From Cyclobacteriaceae bacterium (GTDB lineage Bacteria > Bacteroidota > Bacteroidia > Cytophagales > Cyclobacteriaceae): DNA of 46,315 nucleotides. Where the stretch lies: the NCBI GenBank assembly GCA_029882685.1, contig JAOUKH010000002.1, forward strand, positions 1 to 46,315, given 5' to 3'. The position numbers and the translations under genes were made by a program. Below the pieces are notes generated by a model. The model saw nothing but the letters and a program-made list of their open reading frames with translations, did not search any database and had not been told where the DNA came from. Every line of letters starts with the position of its first letter. Within the stretch, counting starts at the first letter, position 1. This document shows, piece after piece, positions 41,911 to 46,315 of this stretch.

Positions 41911-44535
41911 ATGTCTTCAAACGTATCAGGCTATGAATACGACATATTCATCAGTTATCGTCATAAGGATAACAAGAGGGATGGGTGGGTTACAGAATTT
42001 GTAAATACCTTAAAAGATGAGCTTGATGCAACGATAAAAGAACCAATAAGTATCTATTTTGATAATAATCCGCATGATGGACTACTCGAAACCGATGATG
42101 TGGATAGAAGTCTTGAGAAAAAATTAAAGTGCCTTATTTTTATTCCTATTATTTCTCAGACTTATTGTGATCCTAAAAGTTTTGCATGGAGACATGAACT
42201 ACTTCCTTTTGTGGATCTTGCCTCAAATGATAAGTTGGGCATGAATATTATATTGAACAATGGGAACGTAGCGAATAGAATACTGCCCATCAGAATACAT
42301 GACATAGATTCAGAAGATGCTACTCTTTTTGAATCGGCTACGGGTGGGCATATGCGACCGATTGATTTTGTGTACAAAACAAAAGGAGTGAACCGACCAT
42401 TAAAACCAATAATTGATAATGTTAATACTAATGAATATCACACCGTTTATCGAGATCAGATTAATAAAGTTGCTAATGGGGTAAAGCAGCTTATTAAAGC
42501 TATGGTAAATCCAGCAAAAAAAATACCTGGAAACATTGAAGGAAATGAAGAATATTCAGGAGTACAGTCCCATAAAGCATTATCTTTTTGGCAATTAGTG
42601 AGGAGAAGAAATATACCTAGAGCTACTTTTTTTTATGTAATTACTGCTTGGCTAACTTTTCAATTAACTGAGTTGCTGATTAACTATTTTAGGTGGCAGG
42701 TATGGGTTGAGCAAGTTTTGATAGGTTTATTATTAGTTGGGTTACCCATAGCTATCATTCTTGCTTGGCGATATGAAAAAAGTCCAACGGGCTTTATTCG
42801 AACTAACTCAAAAGCTTCGGCAGAAAATCCCTTTACTTCTGTGCAAAAAAAACCACCAGCTAGTTATGCAATAATGGCTATTATGGTAATACTATCATCT
42901 ATTCTTTCGTTTTACTCTAGTAAAAAAAACTCTACTCAAGCAATAAAATCGGGTGAGGTAAGTATTGCTATCGTTCCTTTTAGAAATAATACAGGTGATG
43001 AAAACCATAAACATTTTGGGTTAGGTTTTGCAAATGCTGTTCGTAATGAACTTTCGTTAAGCAAGCAATTTGAATTTATTTCAGCCCTTGAAGCTACGAT
43101 TAAATATTGGAATCAATATGTAGCACCACAGCAGATTGCAAAAGAATTAGGAGTGCATTATTTACTTACTGGCATGTATGAAACCGCTGGAGAAAAAATT
43201 AAGGTGAGTGTAGAATTAATTGATGCTTCTTCGGGGAAAGGAATGTGGAACTTTGTTTTTAATGACTACCTCAACGATATTTTTGAAATAGAATCCAATA
43301 TAGCTCAAATGGTGTTGGACGAGTTTGAACTCGAAAATAATAGTGAGGAGACTAATAAGTCTACTAATAATATTCAGGCCTATAGTCATTATTTAAAGGG
43401 TCTTGAAATCCATAATCAAGACAATGAAACAAAGACACAATGGAAAGCTTTTGATCACTTTACCGAAGCTGTTAAACTAGATAGTGGTTATAAGGAAGCT
43501 TGGATTGGGCTAGTGGAGTCTAAGTCCCAAATAGCTTTCAACTCTCGTATTATTAATATGGAATATAGCTTGAGTCTAGCACAAGAAGTTAAGGAGGTAG
43601 TAGATGAGTTTGATATAAGATTTCCAAATTCAAATGAATCAAATTTAGTGCATGGTGTATACCATTATCATGGATTACGAGAGTTAGATGAAGGGCTAAA
43701 TTATTTTCAAAAGGTGTTGGAACATGATCCTGAAAATTTTGATGCACATAAGTATTTGGGGTTTATCTATATAAGAAAGTTAAATGCTGAACAAGCACTG
43801 CAACATTTATCAAAAGCCATTGATTTAAAGCCAAATGAAGGGCGATTATGGCTTGCTGTAGGACAGGTATTCAAAACTAGAGGAGACTATAAATTGGCTA
43901 TAAAAGCTTTAAAAAATGCTAAATACTTAGGTAATGATACTGAAAGTGTAGAGAGAATGATCCATAGATTAATGGGTATGCCATATCCTGAAGATAGTCT
44001 AAATAATCCTCATCAATTTTGGATATTAACCTATTATTATAATCGTGATTTTGAGTCAATTATAAATCTATACGACACAGCTGATAGTTCTATTGAGGAA
44101 GAATATTTTTGGAAAACTTGGGCTTATTTATACCAAAACAAAATAGATTCAGCCAAAAAATATGTATTAAAATTAGACAGTACAAACCCAACGAATAAAG
44201 CATATCAATATGCAATTTTTAAAGAAGAAAGAGCTGTAGACTATTATACTCAGGAAATCTCGTCTTTTCTTGGTAATAAAAAAGATGACTTATCTGTTTT
44301 ATATGGACACTATATAAATATTGTTGAAATTAATGTTATGCTCGGTCAATATGAAGAAGCTACTAACGCTATTATTAAATTGAATATGGAATATCCAGAA
44401 TATGATAATTATAACTATTTCAAAACAGATCCAGGCTTTGATAAAATTAAAGAAGAATATCCACCTTTTGTTACTGCTTTAAAAAACCTAAAACCTCCAC
44501 CTCCTATAGAAGTAGACGAAATAATTAAATTTTAA
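41911..44535 (+). CDS. TIR - transmembrane - TolB-like - TPR signalling protein
   Basis: 874 residues. The N-terminal TIR domain (about 8-170) starts YEYDIFISYRHKD and contains KCLIFIPIISQTYC and a Glu at residue 96 in FAWRHELLPF, the position of the catalytic Glu in NAD-cleaving TIRs. A membrane hairpin follows (FFYVITAWLTFQLTELLI, VLIGLLLVGLPIAIILAWRY with SPTGFIRT), then a third helix (YAIMAIMVILSSILSFYSS). SIAIVPFRNNTGDENHKHFG to IFEIESNIAQMVLDEF is the FlgO/TolB-like domain seen in adenylate-cyclase-associated TPR proteins. TPRs (GLNYFQKVLEHDPENFDA, QALQHLSKAIDLKPNEG) complete the C-terminus. In relatives of this scaffold the N-terminal module is a cyclase or DNA-binding domain; here it is TIR. 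Role unknown. Confidence 0.88.
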   Translation: MSSNVSGYEYDIFISYRHKDNKRDGWVTEFVNTLKDELDATIKEPISIYFDNNPHDGLLETDDVDRSLEKKLKCLIFIPIISQTYCDPKSFAWRHELLPFVDLASNDKLGMNIILNNGNVANRILPIRIHDIDSEDATLFESATGGHMRPIDFVYKTKGVNRPLKPIIDNVNTNEYHTVYRDQINKVANGVKQLIKAMVNPAKKIPGNIEGNEEYSGVQSHKALSFWQLVRRRNIPRATFFYVITAWLTFQLTELLINYFRWQVWVEQVLIGLLLVGLPIAIILAWRYEKSPTGFIRTNSKASAENPFTSVQKKPPASYAIMAIMVILSSILSFYSSKKNSTQAIKSGEVSIAIVPFRNNTGDENHKHFGLGFANAVRNELSLSKQFEFISALEATIKYWNQYVAPQQIAKELGVHYLLTGMYETAGEKIKVSVELIDASSGKGMWNFVFNDYLNDIFEIESNIAQMVLDEFELENNSEETNKSTNNIQAYSHYLKGLEIHNQDNETKTQWKAFDHFTEAVKLDSGYKEAWIGLVESKSQIAFNSRIINMEYSLSLAQEVKEVVDEFDIRFPNSNESNLVHGVYHYHGLRELDEGLNYFQKVLEHDPENFDAHKYLGFIYIRKLNAEQALQHLSKAIDLKPNEGRLWLAVGQVFKTRGDYKLAIKALKNAKYLGNDTESVERMIHRLMGMPYPEDSLNNPHQFWILTYYYNRDFESIINLYDTADSSIEEEYFWKTWAYLYQNKIDSAKKYVLKLDSTNPTNKAYQYAIFKEERAVDYYTQEISSFLGNKKDDLSVLYGHYINIVEINVMLGQYEEATNAIIKLNMEYPEYDNYNYFKTDPGFDKIKEEYPPFVTALKNLKPPPPIEVDEIIKF

Positions 44536-44581
44536 CACTTGCTATTGTAGAACGATATTTTGAAGTATAATCTACCAAAGT

Positions 44582-44594
44582 TATGATAATCATA
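44582..44594. promoter_or_regulatory. Short palindrome upstream of the GH9 gene
   Basis: TATGAT-A-ATCATA is a perfect palindrome, part of the longer imperfect AGTTATGATAATCATACTT (44579-44597), in the 152-nt spacer before the GH9 gene. It could be an operator; such AT-rich palindromes also occur by chance. Confidence 0.25.
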
Positions 44595-44687
44595 CTTACA
44601 GAAGTTTTTGCATTTTGTAACGCTCAATTTTATGACCTATATTCACTGCTAAAAGCTTAGGTTTAGTATAAAAACAGGAAGAAGATC

Positions 44688-46315
44688 ATGTTGCAAAACA
44701 TTATAAATGAACGTCAAAATATAAAGGTTAATTTCATTAATGGAAGAAGAGTTAAGTCTATAGTTCGAATACTACGTGTAGTTTTGTTTTGTAGTTTTTC
44801 CTTTATTACTAAAGCACAATCGTCTGTTGAAATTAGAGTTAATTTAGGAGGATATCCTCCAGATATGCCTAAAAAAGCACTCATACTAAGTAATAAAGCA
44901 TTAGATAAACCAGTGCTATTATTGAAGAATGCTAATGGGAAATTATTAAAAAAATACAATGGAATACCTAATGAGAAGGTTTGGCACCCATTTTCGAATT
45001 ATTATACTATTGACTTTTCAAAGTTCATAGAAAAAGGAACGTATTATTTTGAACTCCTAGGAGAAGGTATTCAAAGCCAAACTTTCAAAATTGATTCTTA
45101 TCCTCGTTGGCAAGAAGATGTAGTTAGTTTTATTCGAACACAACGTTGTGGATTTAACCCCTATACCAAAGAGTTTTGTCACCAAAGTGATGGTTTGAGT
45201 TTTTTTGGAATTCGACCAGATTCCACACGAATAGATGCTACAGGTGGGTGGCACGATGCTGGTGATCAGTTAAAATATCTTATAACTGGTAGTAATACTA
45301 CTGCAAGAATGTTGATGACCTATCAAATGAGTCCTGATAGTTTTCAAGATAAGGTTAATGCAAGAGGACTAGCAGGTACTAATAATTTACCAGATATTTT
45401 AGATGAAGCTAAATGGGGTCTTGAATGGATATTGAAACTCCACCCAAATCCCGATGAACTTTATCATCAGGTAGCAGATGATAGAGATCATCGTGGATTC
45501 AAATTGCCCCATGAAGAAATTGCTGATTACGGCTGGGGACCTAATGGTTTCCGACCTGTTTATTTTGCTACAGGTAAACCACAAGGTCTTTCAAAATACA
45601 AAAGTAAAGCCACAGGTATTGCAAATTTAGCTGGACGCTCGGCAGCTACTTTGGCTTTAGGGTATGAAGTTTTCAGCAACTTTAAAGAGTATGAAGTATT
45701 TGCCGAAACTTGCTTACGTGCTGCTCAAGAACTTTACAGTATGGGACAGCAGCAAGAAGGTTATCAGCAAGGCAATAGCTTTGGAGCTCCATACCGCTAT
45801 GAAGAAAATACATGGGCTGATGATATGGAGTGGGCTGCAGCACAATTGCACAAAATTACCAAGAAAGAAAATTTTCTGGAAGATGCTCGCAAATATGCAA
45901 AAATCATTGGGAACTGGTCTTGGATGGAACGAGATTCAGCTAGTCATTACGAAATGTACCCTTTTATCAATATAGGGCATTATGCGCTATGGCAAGTTGG
46001 TACTGAAAAAGATAAGCAACAAATGATTGAATATTATGAACATAACTTAAACAAAATTCAAGGTAGAGCTGATGAAAACCCCTACGGAGTAGGACACTTG
46101 TTTATTTGGTGTTCAAATAATCTTGCTGCTGCAGTTGCTACTCAAGCTATGCTATACGAAGAAATGACAGGGTCACAAAAATATCGTTCACTTATGCAAA
46201 ACCATGTCAATTGGTTGTTGGGTTTAAACCCTTGGAGTACGAGTATGATAACAGAAATTCCAGAAAATGCAGATACTCCTGTTGATGTACACATGCCCTT
46301 TTGGAGAATTTATAA
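44688..46315 (+). CDS. Family 9 glycoside hydrolase (cellulase-type) with N-terminal Ig-like domain, 3'-truncated
   Basis: The frame from ATG 44688 stays open to the window end (542 codons visible), so the C-terminus is missing. A TAG at 44664 closes the frame upstream. A basic N-region and signal (RILRVVLFCSFSFITKAQ) precede an Ig-like CelD_N domain (EIRVNLGGYPPDMPKKALIL through TYYFELLGEGIQ). The GH9 catalytic domain then shows ATGGWHDAGDQLKY, with the paired Asp190 and Asp193, NNLPDILDEAKWGLEWILKL as LPDILDEAKWGLEWI, and LLGLNPWSTSM. The acid Glu expected near the C-terminus lies beyond the window. Enzymes of this family hydrolyse beta-1,4-glucans. It lies 152 nt after the TIR gene; AGGAAG precedes the ATG. 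Whether it carries a type IX secretion tail cannot be seen. Confidence 0.9.
   Translation, partial: MLQNIINERQNIKVNFINGRRVKSIVRILRVVLFCSFSFITKAQSSVEIRVNLGGYPPDMPKKALILSNKALDKPVLLLKNANGKLLKKYNGIPNEKVWHPFSNYYTIDFSKFIEKGTYYFELLGEGIQSQTFKIDSYPRWQEDVVSFIRTQRCGFNPYTKEFCHQSDGLSFFGIRPDSTRIDATGGWHDAGDQLKYLITGSNTTARMLMTYQMSPDSFQDKVNARGLAGTNNLPDILDEAKWGLEWILKLHPNPDELYHQVADDRDHRGFKLPHEEIADYGWGPNGFRPVYFATGKPQGLSKYKSKATGIANLAGRSAATLALGYEVFSNFKEYEVFAETCLRAAQELYSMGQQQEGYQQGNSFGAPYRYEENTWADDMEWAAAQLHKITKKENFLEDARKYAKIIGNWSWMERDSASHYEMYPFINIGHYALWQVGTEKDKQQMIEYYEHNLNKIQGRADENPYGVGHLFIWCSNNLAAAVATQAMLYEEMTGSQKYRSLMQNHVNWLLGLNPWSTSMITEIPENADTPVDVHMPFWRIY

Noticed and set aside
45664-45975. 103-residue plus-strand ORF
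   Set aside because: It lies inside the GH9 catalytic domain in another frame, and the GH9 frame shows clear family motifs.

Overview
The window looks like a chromosomal segment of a Bacteroidota bacterium, most likely of the order Cytophagales. The reasons are AT-rich DNA, an LpxC-FabZ fusion inside a lipid A operon, the type IX secretion regulator PorX, an archaeal/eukaryotic-type prolyl-tRNA synthetase, lipoproteins and WG-repeat proteins typical of the phylum, and one promoter matching the phylum's TTTG-N19-TAnnTTTG consensus. No rRNA, tRNA, CRISPR array or intact insertion sequence was seen. Assignments rest on reading the proteins and motifs by eye; no database search was possible.

Layout. 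1-7.3 kb, plus strand: the end of a membrane protein, a NeuD-like acyltransferase, a tRNA hydroxylase gene (trhO) broken by a one-base frameshift, a nucleoside phosphorylase, and a very tight chain of M16 peptidase, O-methyltransferase, LysM lytic transglycosylase, an overlooked 35-codon ORF and a single-domain response regulator. 7.4-13.1 kb, minus strand: a lipoprotein, then the lipid A operon HD hydrolase-lpxD-lpxC/fabZ-lpxA-ABC ATPase. 13.2-16.4 kb, plus: porX, tsaE and alanine dehydrogenase, overlapping by 8 nt at each junction. 16.5-19.3 kb, minus: an OmpP1/FadL-like outer-membrane protein and a Tyr-rich, Ser/Arg/Asn-repeat secreted protein. 19.5-22.5 kb, plus: proS, an NfeD-like gene and floA.

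22.5-28.9 kb: an inverted-repeat intergenic element, a 7TMR-DISM receptor with no output domain, a B12-linked pair (substrate-binding lipoprotein and MeaB GTPase, 1 nt apart) and a CHASE2/FecR-like pair on the plus strand. 28.9-33.9 kb, minus: a 1341-residue SF1 helicase and a ComEA-like helix-hairpin-helix protein. 34.2-39.6 kb, plus: hemA, a WG-repeat protein, and a FecCD/BtuC-type permease with its ATPase. 39.7-41.3 kb, minus: an acyl-CoA ligase. 41.3-46.3 kb: a 0.6-kb non-coding stretch with repeated TTTAGGACAG motifs, a TIR-transmembrane-TolB-like-TPR signalling protein, and a family 9 glycoside hydrolase that runs off the window end.

Most of this is envelope biogenesis and core metabolism. 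The less ordinary parts are the output-less sensors (7TMR-DISM, CHASE2), the TIR protein built on a scaffold usually carrying cyclase or DNA-binding domains, the split ABC importer next to MeaB, the small ORF fitted between the transglycosylase and response regulator, and the two structured intergenic regions. I did not find a gene cluster that I can defend as a wholly new system; the TIR/GH9 region and the CHASE2/FecR pair are the best leads.
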